Source: Oxytricha trifallax (taxonomy: Eukaryota > Ciliophora > Spirotrichea > Sporadotrichida > Oxytrichidae). From it: DNA of 64,000 nucleotides. Made by a program: the position numbers and the translations under genes. The notes under the pieces were generated by a model. That model was given only the letters and a program-made list of their open reading frames with translations, made no database searches and was not told the origin of the DNA. This document shows, piece by piece, positions 11,247-21,888 of the stretch. The DNA is taken from the NCBI GenBank assembly GCA_000711775.1, contig ARYC01001842.1, positions 1-64,000 of the forward strand, given 5' to 3'. Within the stretch, counting starts at the first letter, position 1. Every line of letters starts with the position of its first letter.

Positions 11247-11883
11247 TCATACATAGCCATAACTTAGGGTATGAATCCATTTCTTGATGCTGAATACCCA
11301 GAGTCCTCGAACATCATCCTCGCTCATACTTTTGATAATTTCTTTGATGCGCTTGACTTGCTGCATTCTCAATGTTTATTATGAAAGTATGCTTACTTGC
11401 TATTAATGTTCTGCTGCTTAAGATTCTTCTTGATATTAGCAAACAACTGATCAATTGGGTTGAGCCAGGGTGAGTATTCTGCATTTAAGAGCACGTTGAC
11501 TTTGAAGCGACGAGCAGTCGCAAGCATCTCTGAATACTTATGAATTATCGCATTTTCCATTAAGAGCCCCACCTTCTTATTGCACAGATCTTTGACAGTT
11601 CTTATACTTCTTAGCGTTTGATGGATAAAGTTTTCAAATAGCACTGAATCGAACGCTCCTTCTTTTATTTGAGTGGATACCACCCTATCAACTGCGATCG
11701 CAGCTATCAAACGCATAGAGTATTGTTATCTCTTCATTGTTAGGTTTCCAATAGATAACTGTCTTGTCTTCTATCTATAATTACCTAAATTGGCAAGCAT
11801 TTCTTTTTGAAATTGAGAGATTGGCTTATAATTGAGATTAAGCTGATTTTGATCTGGCAACGATGATATGGGTTTTACACAAT
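11247..11883 (-). pseudogene. non-TBE Tc1/IS630-type transposase, 3' part
   Basis: The minus strand encodes the second half of a DDE-type transposase. After YSMRLIAAIAVDRVV (the usual segment between the first and second acidic residues) comes LLMENAIIHK, where DNA..H is expected, then YSPWLNPIDQLFANIK, where SPELNPIE is expected. The spacing between the second and third acidic positions is 34 residues, as in DD34E enzymes, but the second Asp is Glu and the last Glu is Asp. A 29-nt GTAAGC...TTGAG intron near 11365-11393 would continue the frame to a basic C-terminus ending at TGA 11247-11249. A frame change lies near 11735. The 5' part is cut off by TBE-1, inserted at 11884. It differs from the TBE transposases. 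Confidence 0.65.
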
Positions 11884-11985
11884 CAAAACCCCAAAACCCC
11901 TTAGTGAGGTTTATAAGTGCTTTGATTTGTAGGGTATAGTTGGGGTCTTATTGGGGTTAGTAGAGAAATTAGGCCTATTTACAAA

Positions 11986-13048
11986 ATGAGAAATAGAAAT
12001 TAGCGAAATTTAGGGTCGATTTATGATGAGAAATATTTAGATTTACTGCTTCAGCTTAGGTATGGTACGAGTATTAATATAGATTAAGTCAAACCAGTAT
12101 TGAATTATGCAGCTATTGCAAAGCTCTTACACAAGAGTGCCTCTACTGTTAGATATCACTGCATGTTAGCTGTTTAGCATTTTAATTCTGGTACTTGAAA
12201 GCATCCTGCTAGAAAATAAAAGTTCTCACAGCACCATATTGACTACCTCTGTGACTCTAAGACTTTAAAGTATTGGGCACACTTTCCTCTAGACTAGCGA
12301 GCTGTAATGTTTCATCGCAAGTTTCCTGATATGCGCATCTCTCCTTAGACTATAGCCAACATTTATAGAAGAAATGGCATTACTTTCAAGACTGTCAACA
12401 GAGTGAAGAGAGTAATTGATTTTACAGTGCCATTTTATAGTAATAATTTAAACTATATATATGATTAAATGCAGAGAGCTATTGATAATAACATCAAGTT
12501 CATCATGCAGATGAAGCTGTGTTTACGTTCAACACTTTTATTAATAAGTCAAGGTACAAGAAGTATGATAACATAGAAGTTTATGACTAAAAAGTGAAGG
12601 TAGTCACCCATGCAATTTTAGCTGGTATAAGTGAAGATTCAGGCTTAGAGAGTTATGTGATTCACCCTCGCTCTATTAAGCGAGAGTAGTATATAGAGTT
12701 CCTACATAAGCTAAGAGAGAGTATAGCAACCAAGAGATCATCCTGTTTGTTGATAACCTATCAGTTCATAAGACTAAGGAGTCTAAGAAAGCTTATGAAG
12801 ACCTAAACATAACTCCTGTTTAAAACATTCCTTATAGTCCTTAATTTAATGGAATAGAATTCTACTGGAGTTAAATCAAGACTCACTACAAGAAGCTGCT
12901 GCTGTATCATCTTATGCATGACTTGCCTATCGATACAGTAGACTTGATTCAAAGCAACTGTAAGAGAGTAAGCGTAGATAAGACAACAGCTTGTGCGAGA
13001 GAAGGAAGAATGAATGTTTATAAATAAGTTTTAGATTTAAACGAATGA
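11986..13048 (+). pseudogene. TBE-1 transposase (42-kDa class), broken
   Basis: The DDE transposase of the IS630/Tc1 group cuts and joins TBE ends, and in Oxytricha is implicated in developmental DNA elimination. From ATG 11986 the frame uses TAA/TAG as Gln. There is a TGA at 12196-12198 and a one-base loss just before the first catalytic Asp (the HADEAVF motif of the other copies reads out of frame). Further on are FVDNLSVHKTK (second Asp) and GIEFYW (Glu, 34 residues later). It ends YKQVLDLNE then TGA 13046-13048. The length would be about 354 codons if whole. The stop codons of this gene and the convergent 22-kDa gene lie 6 bp apart. Confidence 0.9.
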
Positions 13049-13054
13049 ATATAT

Positions 13055-13843
13055 TCACATATTAAATTGGCCCATAAAGGGGTTTGGCTTCTCTTTCTTC
13101 TCCTCTTCTTAAGGCTTGCTTGGACCCATATTTCTTCTCTTTGTGCCAGCTCCTGCATCTATGTTCATTTCTTCTAGCTTTTAGACATCTTTATAAAGTC
13201 TTTTGCTCACTTCATAAATAGTCTATGACTTTCTCTCTCTGTGAACCTTCGCATGCTCTTTCATTAGGAATATACCAGTTCCAGGTTTCCCTACAAAGTT
13301 ATGAAGGAAAGCTTACTAGAGAGGAATGGGTGCTTCTTAAGCTCAGCGAGCCAGGTCTCGCTTAAGTATGCCTTGCTTCTTTTAATCTTCAGGAGAAATA
13401 GAGTAGCGTTTTTTGTGAGCTTCTTCAATGATCTCTCTGAGATAACTCTCTCTTAAAGTGCCAAGAACTCCAAAGAAGAAGCTCCTTTCTGGAAGCTTGT
13501 TAGAGAGTTGTTTCTTGGTAGGAAGAAAAACTACCAACTCTTCATCTTTCATCGCATCCTCGTAGAGATTAGTGACTGAAATCTCTGGGTAGTTTGGTAT
13601 ATCTATCAACTTTATATCACTGTTTTTGAAGGCTTTCTTCTCATCGCAGAGTATAGCTTTTAAGAATGAAATTTTGGTACCTTCCATCGTTGGAAGGAAT
13701 AAACCCACTATAGTATATGATTAAGTATATGTCACATGCTTACCATGCTAAGTGAGGTATCGATAGAGATCTCCCTTGCTTCTAAATCTTGAGATCATTT
13801 CTTAAGCTCCAACCCTCTTCATTGCAGTACTTATAGATTCCAT
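13055..13843 (-). CDS. TBE-1 22-kDa-class protein, one 36-nt intron
   Basis: This conserved TBE protein has unknown function. The start is ATG at 13843 (MESISTAMKRVGAQEMISRF). After LYRYLTQH the frame passes a 36-nt intron, then continues VGLFLPTMEGTKISFLKAIL. Other landmarks are IPNYPEISVTNLYEDAM, LSNKLPERSFFFGVLGTL and a charged C-terminus ending PFMGQFNM-TGA at 13055-13057. Near 13360 the copy drifts in frame (a TGA where TBE-4 reads SETWLAEL), so this copy is probably broken in its last third. It is convergent with the transposase and divergent from the 57-kDa gene. Confidence 0.8.
13708..13743 (-). other. 36-nt spliceosomal intron in TBE-1 22-kDa gene
   Basis: Minus strand GTAAGC...ACTATAG with an internal TTAATCA branch-like word. 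Introns of the same length sit at the same codon (CATG^TTGG or CATG^TGGG) in TBE-4 and TBE-5. Joining the flanks gives H-V-G-L-F in all three. Confidence 0.8.
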
Positions 13844-14406
13844 CCTTGGTCCTTCTCTTGTTATTGAATTTCAAATTTTAATATATAGAGTTCTGGATCC
13901 TACTGTTAAAAATCTTAGTATTAAATATGGGCATCTTATAGGAGGTCAACCTGCTAAGGATACGTGGAAAGCTGGAAGAAGATGTAACAAACTTCAGAGA
14001 TGGAGCTCCATTTTTATCAATTTAGTTCCATTAAATTAGTACTAAATTTGTTTAAACTTGATTAGTACCGGTACTAAATTCGTTTAAATTTAATTGGTAC
14101 CAATTTAATAGTACCAATACTTAATTAGTACCTAGTTTTTAACTAATGAGGTTTTAATGGAAAAGTTCCAAAATGGTTCAAACCTAATTGGTACCAGTAC
14201 CAACCTGAATTTATTCTCAGTTGGTACCAAAATTAAAAATATTAAGCATAAAATTATAAAATTTATAGTTATAAACCAAGGATAAATATGATGTCTAACA
14301 CCTAAGAATCAACCATTGTTGTTGCAGTGCCAGCTCCTACACAAAGTTAGTATAGCCAGTGAGTTATTTACTTATTAATAATAGAAATTTAAATTTGAAT
14401 TTAAAC
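13844..14406. promoter_or_regulatory. TBE-1 divergent spacer with GGTACC palindromes
   Basis: The spacer lies between the divergent 22-kDa (-) and 57-kDa (+) genes. From 14025 to 14235 it holds an iterated family of short palindromes around AATTGGTACCAATT and TTAGTACCGGTACTAAAT. The same words recur at the same place in TBE-4 (53385-53600) and TBE-5 (57555-57760). The position suggests a bidirectional promoter or a protein-binding array; that role is inference. Confidence 0.55.
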
Positions 14407-15853
14407 ATGGCGGCTAACTTAAATCGTAAGGCAGTTTCTCTTGGAACAGGTTAATCAGTGCTCAACTTTGGTTCCTCCAAGAAACCAGAAGTAATTTATA
14501 TTGAAAAGGAGGTATAGAGCTAAGAGCTCTAGAGTTTGAAGCTGAGGTCTTTAAAATTTAAGTTTAAAACAAGAAGTAGAGTGCTGAGATGGGAGTTTAA
14601 ACATAAGTTGAATTGGTTGAGGAAGATAAGGAACAGCAACCAATAGAAAAAATTAAAACGTTTTAATGTGAAGACTGCTAAAATTTCTTCTCAACTGAGT
14701 CAAGCTTGAAGAGACACATCAAAGAGGTACACTCTGGTAGAGCTAAGATCTACTTCAAGCATGATAAAGTAGATGGTAGATACTAATGCACTACCTGCAT
14801 GAAGTCTTATACGCACTAAGCTAAAGTAAAGAGACATATGCAAAAGCATAATCTAAGCGAATTCCTGATTAAAGATGAGGAAACTTAAAAGCTTGTACCT
14901 GCTAAAAGAAAAAATAACTCTCTTGATTCACAAATAGAGCAGTAGGAGAGACTTAAGAGATAGAAGCGGTTTGACTCAATGAACAAACCAGCAAATGGTA
15001 TGTATATTGCATGCTTATAAGAGAGAGCAATGTATATACCTGCATTAAATGCAGTCGACATAAGCAGCTGTATTGAAAACTATTTGAATATTGACGTACC
15101 TAACAAGGTAAAACTTATAGTTGTTGATGAATTCGCATACAAGGTATATCCATTCAAGTATCTCATTAAGAAAGAGCAATATTAAAATGAGTTTGCAAAT
15201 AAATACATAGTACTGAGAGAAGCTTAAAAAAGATAATGCAAGAACTTAGCTAAGCTCGACGGAGTTATACTTGGTCATGGTTTTATTGCTTTGAGACTCA
15301 AGAAGTTTGAAATGACTCTAAGAGAGTATCTCTACCATAATAGATATCCTGATGATTTGAATGAGATACTCACAGATATGACTAAGGGTGTGAAAGAGCT
15401 CCATGATCTAGAGTATGTTCATAGAGATTTGAAGCCAGAAAATGTAATGCTAAATCTCTGCCCTTTAGAAGAAGTAGTCATAGATTTAACAGAGCAATAA
15501 GACAAGAGATAGTGACTTAGCTAAGGTTTTAGGCACTCAGGATACTTCCCTATAAGAGAGAAATGGACAAATGGCTCTGTATAATGGGATGTTTGGGCGG
15601 TAGCTGCAATTATCTTAGAGTGCGATATGGAAAGGATGTCATACTTGGAACAAAACATGAGAAATAATCAATAAGTTTGGCTGCTAAACATATTAAGCAA
15701 GATGAAATATGCAATGAAATTAAGAAGATAAATGAGATGGTCATCGTAAAAGCTCCAGCATATCCACGATAATCATTGGATGATATACTAGAACAACTAC
15801 AAACTGCTAAATTCAAGAGGTATCACAAAGATAAGCAGATAAAATTTGTTTGA
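14407..15853 (+). pseudogene. TBE-1 57-kDa-class zinc-finger/kinase protein, broken
   Basis: From ATG 14407 (MAANLNRKAVSLGTG) there is a variable N-terminal part with frame drift around 14500-14620. Then come two C2H2 fingers, CEDC...H...H (about 14670-14730) and CTTC...H...H (about 14790-14850), and a protein-kinase-like domain: a YKVYPF lysine segment, YVHRDLKPENVMLN catalytic loop, VVID followed by an F-N in place of the DFG Gly, and a WDVWAVAAIILECDM helix. A one-base loss at the DFN site and others break the frame. The end is FKRYHKDKQIKFV-TGA at 15851-15853. Substrate and role are unknown. Finger plus kinase in one protein is characteristic of TBEs. Confidence 0.85.
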
Positions 15854-15992
15854 ATTAAGTACAGTAATACTCAATAAATATTCATTAAATTCATTAAAAA
15901 CATGCGTTTTCTCTACTAACCCCAATAAGACCCCAACTATACCCTACAAATCAAAGCACTTATAAACCTCACTAAGGGGTTTTGGAGTTTTG

Positions 15993-16149
15993 AATCCTTT
16001 CATTCTTCAAGTTGGTTATGATTTTGTAATAGGTCACCTATAAGTAAGGTTGAATACAATTTAGAACGATAGCTGAATTGTTATTATAATAGTCTGGTGG
16101 AAGTATGCATAATGATTTGGGGTTTAAAGTTAGATATGTTGATTTTGTG
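15993..16149. other. short unassigned spacer
   Basis: This is flanking DNA right of TBE-1. It should continue the transposase relic cut at 11883, but no clear catalytic motif is readable here. Confidence 0.3.
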
Positions 16150-16386
16150 GAATCTGGAACCATACTACCTTGAGATATCTTCAGGATATCTTCATCTAGA
16201 ACCATGCAACCTCAGAGTGGAGTCCTGTAATATAAGAGCGGGTCATAAAACCTGGATCCATACAACACGGATCCATACTACCTGTAACCATTCAACATGG
16301 ATCCATAAAACCTTAGCGCTGATCCATACAATCCTTGAGTGGAACCATGCAATCCAAGAGATATCTTCAGGGTATCTTCATCTAGC
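16150..16386. repeat. degenerate 15-bp tandem repeat, GGATCCATAC type
   Basis: About 15 units of a 15-bp repeat, best seen from 16250 to 16320 (GGATCCATACAACAC, GGATCCATACTACCT, ATTCAACATGGATCC). The motif GATATCTTCA.GGTATCTTCATCTAG occurs at both ends (near 16173 and 16360). On the minus strand the units read as a five-residue (hydrophobic)-Y-G-S-x repeat for about 45 codons, so it may come from a repeat protein or be a simple minisatellite. Confidence 0.75.
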
Positions 16387-16482
16387 ATGGTAGTTGCAAT
16401 CACCGTATAATTCCCAAAGTTTACTTTTCGATTTTCATCTCTCTCGCTCTTGATGCTATCAAGGATAAGTAATCCCTCAAAC

Positions 16483-16911
16483 TCAGTTCAATGGATAGTT
16501 TACCATAGTCAAGAATATAACCAATATATCATAGACTATCATCATGCAACAACCATCAAATTGCAAATTCAACTTCTTATACTTACTCTCATCGATATTC
16601 GATCTGCTTAATACTGAGAGCGATAGCTTTCTAGGAGTCAGCTCAATCACTTCTCTCAAACTCTAACTTAACAAAGACCTGCTTGATTTCTTCAAAGTTG
16701 ATTCCAATTTTAACTTCGAGACCTTGTCTATCAATGGCGTGAGCCCTGAATTAATTCGTTTGATCTGTTCATCATCTGAAGTGACTTTCTTGACAGTGCT
16801 CTGCAATTTCAAATTTCTGAATTTCTTCAAAGTGCTTGATTGGTTTTGGGGAGTGTCATCAATTTCAGGAATAGGGGATAGATCTTTATTCAGTTTCTGC
16901 CTTGCTTTCAT
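16483..16911 (-). CDS. hypothetical basic protein, 142 residues
   Basis: From ATG 16911 the minus strand is open for 143 codons in the ciliate code, with one TAG read as Gln, ending at TGA 16483-16485. The first 110 residues look like a real protein: Lys/Ser-rich with repeated KLKLESTLKK/RNLKLQSTVKK phrases and many charged residues. The last 25 residues are hydrophobic and may be read-through past an unseen intron (GAGAGTAAGTATAAG is a candidate donor). No domain is recognised. It is downstream, on the same strand, of the 17-18-kb transposase and could be a second gene of that element. It could also be an MDS. Confidence 0.45.
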
Positions 16912-17059
16912 ATTCTATCTAGGAGGAGTATGTAAAATGGCTGACTTCTTTCAGTTGTTCAATCAAAATTCTGATCAAATGGCTTACAATAAAACTGATT
17001 TGATGATTTTTCAGATTTCAACAAAATCGATTGTTTAGCCAACTTAGTTAAATTACTCT

Positions 17060-18240
17060 TGCTAGAGATGGGTTTTGAGATTGTATCTGCCTTAAGTGTT
17101 CTTGATGAAAGTTGGATACTTACTTATGAAACATTATTAACATATTGCACTGCAATACTTTAAGAGCTGATTTCAGCTGATGGAAGAATAGATTTTATAA
17201 ACAAGATTGCTTTTAATTCTTTCGATGATCCTGACGAATATGATTCATTCAATTGCTTTCCAAGCAGCATTCTTCCATATTGCAACTCCTTATCACTTGC
17301 GATGATTCTACTATACCTCTTGGTTGCGATCAACTTCGGTCTCAAAAGTCTTCCTCTTCCCCAGAATACTTTTATATTTTAGTGCCCACTGCTTAGGAGG
17401 CAAGTAGTCGGATCTGAAGTTGCTTTCATCAACTGATATAATTACTGCATCCTCTCTTAAGAACTATGATAACTGTCGACTAACCCATAAGCGCTTGCTA
17501 TTATAAGCAGGATCTCTATATTTAAAATTCACTGCCTATGTTTGCCAAACTTTAGATGAAACCGCTCCTTGAGAATCTTATGAATTGTTGAAATTCATGG
17601 TACTTTGAAAGTTTATTGTGATGGTGAACTCGCTTTCAATACCTGTAATCGATTATGAATATTTCTGCCAGTACACTGATAAATCCCAACTTCTTTGATG
17701 CATTCGCCAACTGCACCAACAAGCTGCTCATTATCTCGCTCCCTCTTCTTACCAGAATTTTTTAGGTTCTTAAGGATGCAAGACTTTGATTTCAACTTAT
17801 AATTAAACTTCTCCACAGTCCTTGATACAAACTCTGCTGCCACTCTTAACTTCTTCGAAATTTACTTTGGCTTAAAATAATCTTACATATACATTCTCAC
17901 AATTTCTAATTGTTTATGGGCAAGCTTTGCCTCTTTTAGTTACGGATTGGTGTCCTTCAGTGAATAAGAGTTTTATTGCTGTTTATTCTGAATCAATGAT
18001 AGCAAATCAGATTACATCAACTCCACAGGCTATTCTTCTTAATTTAACTCTGGTTTCTAAAATAGCATTATATTAGAATGATTCTTAAATTTGAATTTAT
18101 TTGATTTACCTGCCTTGAATTGCGAAATTTATTTAAGAACTGCTCGAGATATTGACAAAATGAATCATCATCCTATATACTCTTTATATCAATCTAGGGG
18201 CATCTTAATGATCAACCCTCCTTATAAAGAATCCACTTGA
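17060..18240 (-). pseudogene. non-TBE Tc1/IS630-type transposase, N-terminal half
   Basis: The minus strand carries a leader (DDDSFCQYLEQFLNKF), a 53-nt intron, a Gln-rich linker, a helix-turn-helix region (YFKPKQISKKLRVAAEFVS), a second DNA-binding block (ISTIHKILKERFHL) and the first catalytic motif, IISVDESNFRSDYLPPKQW, near 17420-17480. After it KRYSRIIASDKELQYG matches the usual segment beyond the first Asp. The later part (second Asp, last Glu) is not found. The frame instead runs into unrelated Ser/Lys-rich sequence to about 17060. There are two TGAs and two frame changes in the middle. The same VDESNFR-type enzyme occurs at 24.2 kb. Confidence 0.6.
18057..18109 (-). other. candidate 53-nt intron in transposase gene
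   Basis: Minus strand GTAAATCAAA...GCTATTTTAG, with TTCTAAT as a branch-like word. It separates FRNSRQ from KPELNQEEQ, and removal gives one long frame through the helix-turn-helix. Confidence 0.6.
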
Positions 18241-18369
18241 GGAGGAACTTCTCCAGAGTTGAGGAGAGTTCCCGTATTATATGTATGCTTTGTTGGTGCA
18301 ACTACCTAAACGAAAATCTTTCCCAGGATAACAGGCCCCGCTTTATGATTTGCTTGTCCTGAACCTTTA

Positions 18370-19190
18370 CTCAACTCTGCTTGATGCTCTCGAAGGAATG
18401 CTGGCTAAGATGATCATCGCTGAGGATTGAGGTGAGTGATGGCTCTTTCAAAGACTATGATTGCAATTCAGAGTGATCGCTTGAAATTTATGATTTCTTA
18501 GTTGTTTTCATTTTTAGTTTATTAGAATTTAAAATAATAACTAATTTTATTAGTAAAATCTCTTATTAAAATATAAATACAATAAATCATAATAATAATG
18601 ACTAAAATATGGCAAGAGTAGCTATAGTAATGATAAAATCCATTTGAGGTATAACAAAGGTAGTTGTCTAACTGATTAGCATTAATCTTGAAACTTATGA
18701 AGCACTGAGTAGCAGCAATATTAGCAGCATGCTCTTTCAATAGCTGAATCACTCTCAAATAACTATGAGCTAAAGAAAGGCATCGCTAGGTAAACTCCAT
18801 TTTACACCTTCTAAGGAAATTTAAAGCAAGACCGAACATTTTTGAGTGACTTCTGTTGCTGGTCATGTTTACAACAGAGATTTCCCATTATATTATTAAG
18901 ATCGTAGAATGGATCCACTTAACAGGAGATGATCTCTCTCACATTCAAATTCTCAAAATCATTGATGAATCGCTGGTGTTGTACAGAATCGTCTTCGGCA
19001 TTCAACTTGCCTTTCACACTATTTAGGTTTAAGGGCTATTCAAGGGAGATAACTAAGAACTCATAAAATTTGTTATCGAAATCATTGAAATTTAGGTATA
19101 GACCTGCTTAAGTACAAGAACTTGGTTGATCAACTCAGAGTCAATTCTTAGCTTTGATTGAATAGGTTTGACCATTAAGTTATGATAAAG
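18370..19190 (-). CDS. unknown protein, 208-codon open frame
   Basis: On the minus strand the frame 19134-18508 is open for 209 codons in the ciliate code. Its first 110 residues look clearly coding (NDFDNKFYEFLVISL, LNAEDDSVQHQRFINDF, CQVDPFYDLNNIMGNLC). The second half is less certain because a neighbouring frame (RVIQLLKEHAANIAATQCF) reads at least as well, which suggests a frame change near 18810. A possible start (MVKPIQSKLRIDSEL) lies one frame away at about 19180, and a further Ser-rich coding stretch (SDHSELQSQSLKEPSLTS) lies at 18370-18480. No family is recognised. It lies between the transposase and TBE-2. Confidence 0.45.
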
Positions 19191-19486
19191 CAGTATTAAT
19201 AAAATAATAAAGTCTATAATACCCAAAATAAGTGCTTTATAATTATTATATAGTAATTATCATATAATTCATTAAATTAATCTTAAGTATGAAGTCAAAC
19301 AACTCCACCAAGCAGCACTGCTTCACCCTAAAGCATTCAAAACCCCAAAACCCTTTCAGTAGTTTGATTGAGTTTTTGATTGATAAAAGTAGACTATTAG
19401 TGCATACTTTATTAGGGTTTTAATAGGATTTTAATAGGGTTTATGTAGGGGTTAGATGTTTAAATATTAGTATTTTTTTTGAGTAT

Positions 19487-20535
19487 ATGCGAGGTTTGGG
19501 GTATGTTTATGACAGTGAGTATATAGATTTATTGTTTAAGTCGCGATATGGATGTGATGAATATAGTGAATAACTCAAGCCTGTTGTGAATTATACGTCT
19601 ATAGCAAGGCTACACCATAAATCTCCAGCAATTGTGATGTATCACTGTCTATTAGCATTCAATTTAAAGAGATAGCATCTTGATTCTAAGCCTATAAGAC
19701 TTCTAAAATTTTAGCAGCATCATATCGATTATCTTATAATGATAAGACTCTTAAATACTGGGCTCACTTCTCTTTAGCATAGAGGGCTGTAATGTTTCAT
19801 CGCTAATTTTCTGAGCTTCACATATCTGCTTAATCGATAGCTAACATTAATAAAAAGAACGGAATATCTTACAAGACAGTCAATCGCATTAAGAGAGTGA
19901 TTGATTTTAGTGTTCCATTTTATAAGACTAATTTAAATTATATATTTGATTAAATACAGAGGTCTTAAGAGCATAATATAAAGTTTATACACGCTGATGA
20001 GGCAGTATTTACATTCAATACCTTTATATCAAGGTCTTGGTACAAGAGGTATAGTAATATAGAAGTTTATGACTAAAAAGTTAAGGTGTAAACTCATGCT
20101 ATTCTTGGTGGAATAAGTGAAGATAGTGGCCTCGAGACTTATGTTATTCACCCTCGTTCTATAAAGACTGAATAATATATTAAGTTCTTGCAATAACTCA
20201 GAGATAAGTACGCTGACTAAGAAATTATTCTATTCGTTGATAACTTGTCAGTTCATAAAACTAAAGACTCAAGGAAGGAATATGAAAGGCTAAATATAAC
20301 ACCTGTATTTAATGTTCCTTACAGCCCTTAGTTCAATGGAATTGAATTATATTGGGGGTTATTGAAAGGTCATTATAAGAAATTGCTGCTCTACCATCTG
20401 ATGCATGATTTAAAGATAGATACAGTCGATTTTATTAAGAGTGCTGCTAAGAGAGTCAGCGATGAGAAAGCTAAAGTATGCGCAAGAGAAGGGAGATTTT
20501 GTGTATATAAATAAGTTTTAGATTTAAACGAATGA
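19487..20535 (+). pseudogene. TBE-2 transposase, catalytic domain open, one frame break
   Basis: The start is ATG 19487 (MRGLGYVYDSEYIDLL). An N-terminal DNA-binding region runs to about 19730, where one base is missing (before NDKTLKYWAHF). From there to TGA 20533-20535 the frame is open, with many TAA/TAG glutamines. Catalytic residues: Asp in FIHADEAVF (19996), Asp in ILFVDNLSVHK (20239), Glu in FNGIELYW (20344), giving DD34E. The end is YKQVLDLNE. It is convergent with the 22-kDa gene (stops 6 bp apart). The one-base break is the only clear defect I see. Confidence 0.9.
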
Positions 20536-20541
20536 ATAAGA

Positions 20542-21325
20542 TCACATATTAATTTTGCCCGTAAAGGTATATTGCTTCTCTTTCTTTTATTCCTCTTAAG
20601 GCTTGCTTGGGCCCATATTTCTTCTCTTAGTGCCAGCCCTGGTTCATCTCGTCTGGCTTTTAGAAATCTTTGAAGAGTCTCTTACTCAATTCATGCTTTA
20701 CTTGAGACTTTCTATCTCTGTTTAATTTGCTGCGCTCTTTCATCAAGTATATAGCAGTACCAGGTTTTTCTATAAAGTTAGAAGACTAAGCTTACTTGAG
20801 ATGAAAGGATGCTTTTGAAGTTCCTACAGCCAGGTATCACTTATTTTAATACCTTGCTTCTCTTTTTCTTCAGGAGAGATGCTGTATCGTTTCTTGTGAG
20901 CTTCTTAAATAACTTCATTTAAGTACTCAGGTTTCAAAGTTGCAAGAACACCAAAGAAGAAGTTTCTCTCTGGCAACTTATTAGAGAGCTGTAGCTTTGA
21001 TGGAAGGTAGAGAGCTACGTCCGGATCACTCATAGCATCGTCATATAGGTTTGTCACTGATATTTCAGGGTAGTTAGGTATCTCGATTATTCTGATTTCA
21101 TTAGACTTAAAAGCTTTTTTCTCTTCACTTAGCAATGCCTTTAAGAATGATATTTTTGTTCCCTCCTATGTTCGCAATAACAATCCAACTATGGTATTTA
21201 AGATAGTTATGGATGAAAACTTATCTTACTAAGCCAAATATATGTATAGGTCCTCTTTATTTTCCAAACTTTTCTATTAGTTATTGAGATTAAATTCTCT
21301 TCATTACATCATTCGTAGACTCCAT
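20542..21325 (-). pseudogene. TBE-2 22-kDa-class protein
   Basis: The start is ATG at 21325 (MESTNDVMKRI), then a one-base shift into EDLYIYLAQ. The intron region (about 21180-21223) is present, but its 5' splice site is unclear compared with the 36-nt intron of the other family. The conserved body follows: VGLLL, EIRIIEIPNYPEISVTNLY, KLQLSNKLPERNFFFGVLA. The stop is TGA 20542-20544. Function is unknown; it is conserved in all TBE copies here. Confidence 0.75.
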
Positions 21326-21888
21326 CTGGTTTCCTCTTTGTATAAATTTTAAAGCAATTTAAAATTATGGATACCCATTCTGAACTTACTAAAATTTTAC
21401 TACTAAATAGGGAGATCCACTTGGAGGTCAATCTGAATCAGATAAATAGATAAAAATGGAGGAACTTTCTCCAAGTTTCAGAGTTTGACTTCCATTTAAT
21501 CAAACTTTCTCCATTAAATTGCTCCTAATAATAATTAATTTAATTAGGTGGTGGTCCTAATTTATTTAAAACTTAATTAGGAGGTTAAATTAAAGTTCAA
21601 AACCGTATTAGGTGGTGCATTAAAAAAATTAAATTTTAAAACTTCCCCTCCTAAATTTACGAGAACAGATTTAGGAGCACCACCTTACTTCACAAAACAA
21701 ATTTAGGTGCATTTTAATGTATAAAATGGATGGAATAGTATATAAACTATCTCTAATGTTAAAAATATAAAACTAATGTCTCGCACTCTGTTCCCATTAA
21801 ACCTCTCTAAATCTATGAGGATAGGCTCTTGCTTGTGTATAAAGGTAGAATTTAAACAGCTTATATAATTATTAATAGTACTTATAAA
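21326..21888. promoter_or_regulatory. TBE-2 divergent spacer with AATTAGG repeats
   Basis: This is the same position as the GGTACC palindromes of TBE-1, but the repeated words here are AATTAGG(T/A)GG and GGTGGT(C/G) (21540-21700). The array is thus kept in place between families while its sequence differs. A bidirectional regulatory role is inferred. Confidence 0.45.

Larger units (their letters stand above)
11884..15992 (+). mobile_element. TBE-1, telomere-bearing element, full length
   Basis: This 4109-bp element starts CAAAACCCCAAAACCCC and ends with the inverse telomeric repeat (one G changed to A). It is flanked by direct AAT duplications (11881-11883 and 15993-15995), matching the ANT target known for TBEs. 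The inverted terminal repeats extend about 75 bp (TTAGTGAGGTTTATAAGTGC...). Inside are the transposase (+), the 22-kDa-class gene (-) and the zinc-finger/kinase gene (+). It belongs with TBE-4 and TBE-5 (same terminal repeat) and differs from TBE-2 and TBE-3. It sits in an older, non-TBE transposase gene. Confidence 0.95.

Noticed and set aside
11884-11900. C4A4 repeats as chromosome telomeres or de novo telomere sites
   Set aside because: They are at the tips of inverted repeats with target duplications and internal transposon genes, so they are TBE termini, not chromosome ends.
16724-17038. Plus-strand 104-codon ORF
   Set aside because: Antisense to the 142-residue minus-strand ORF; Phe/Leu-rich complement of a Lys-rich frame.
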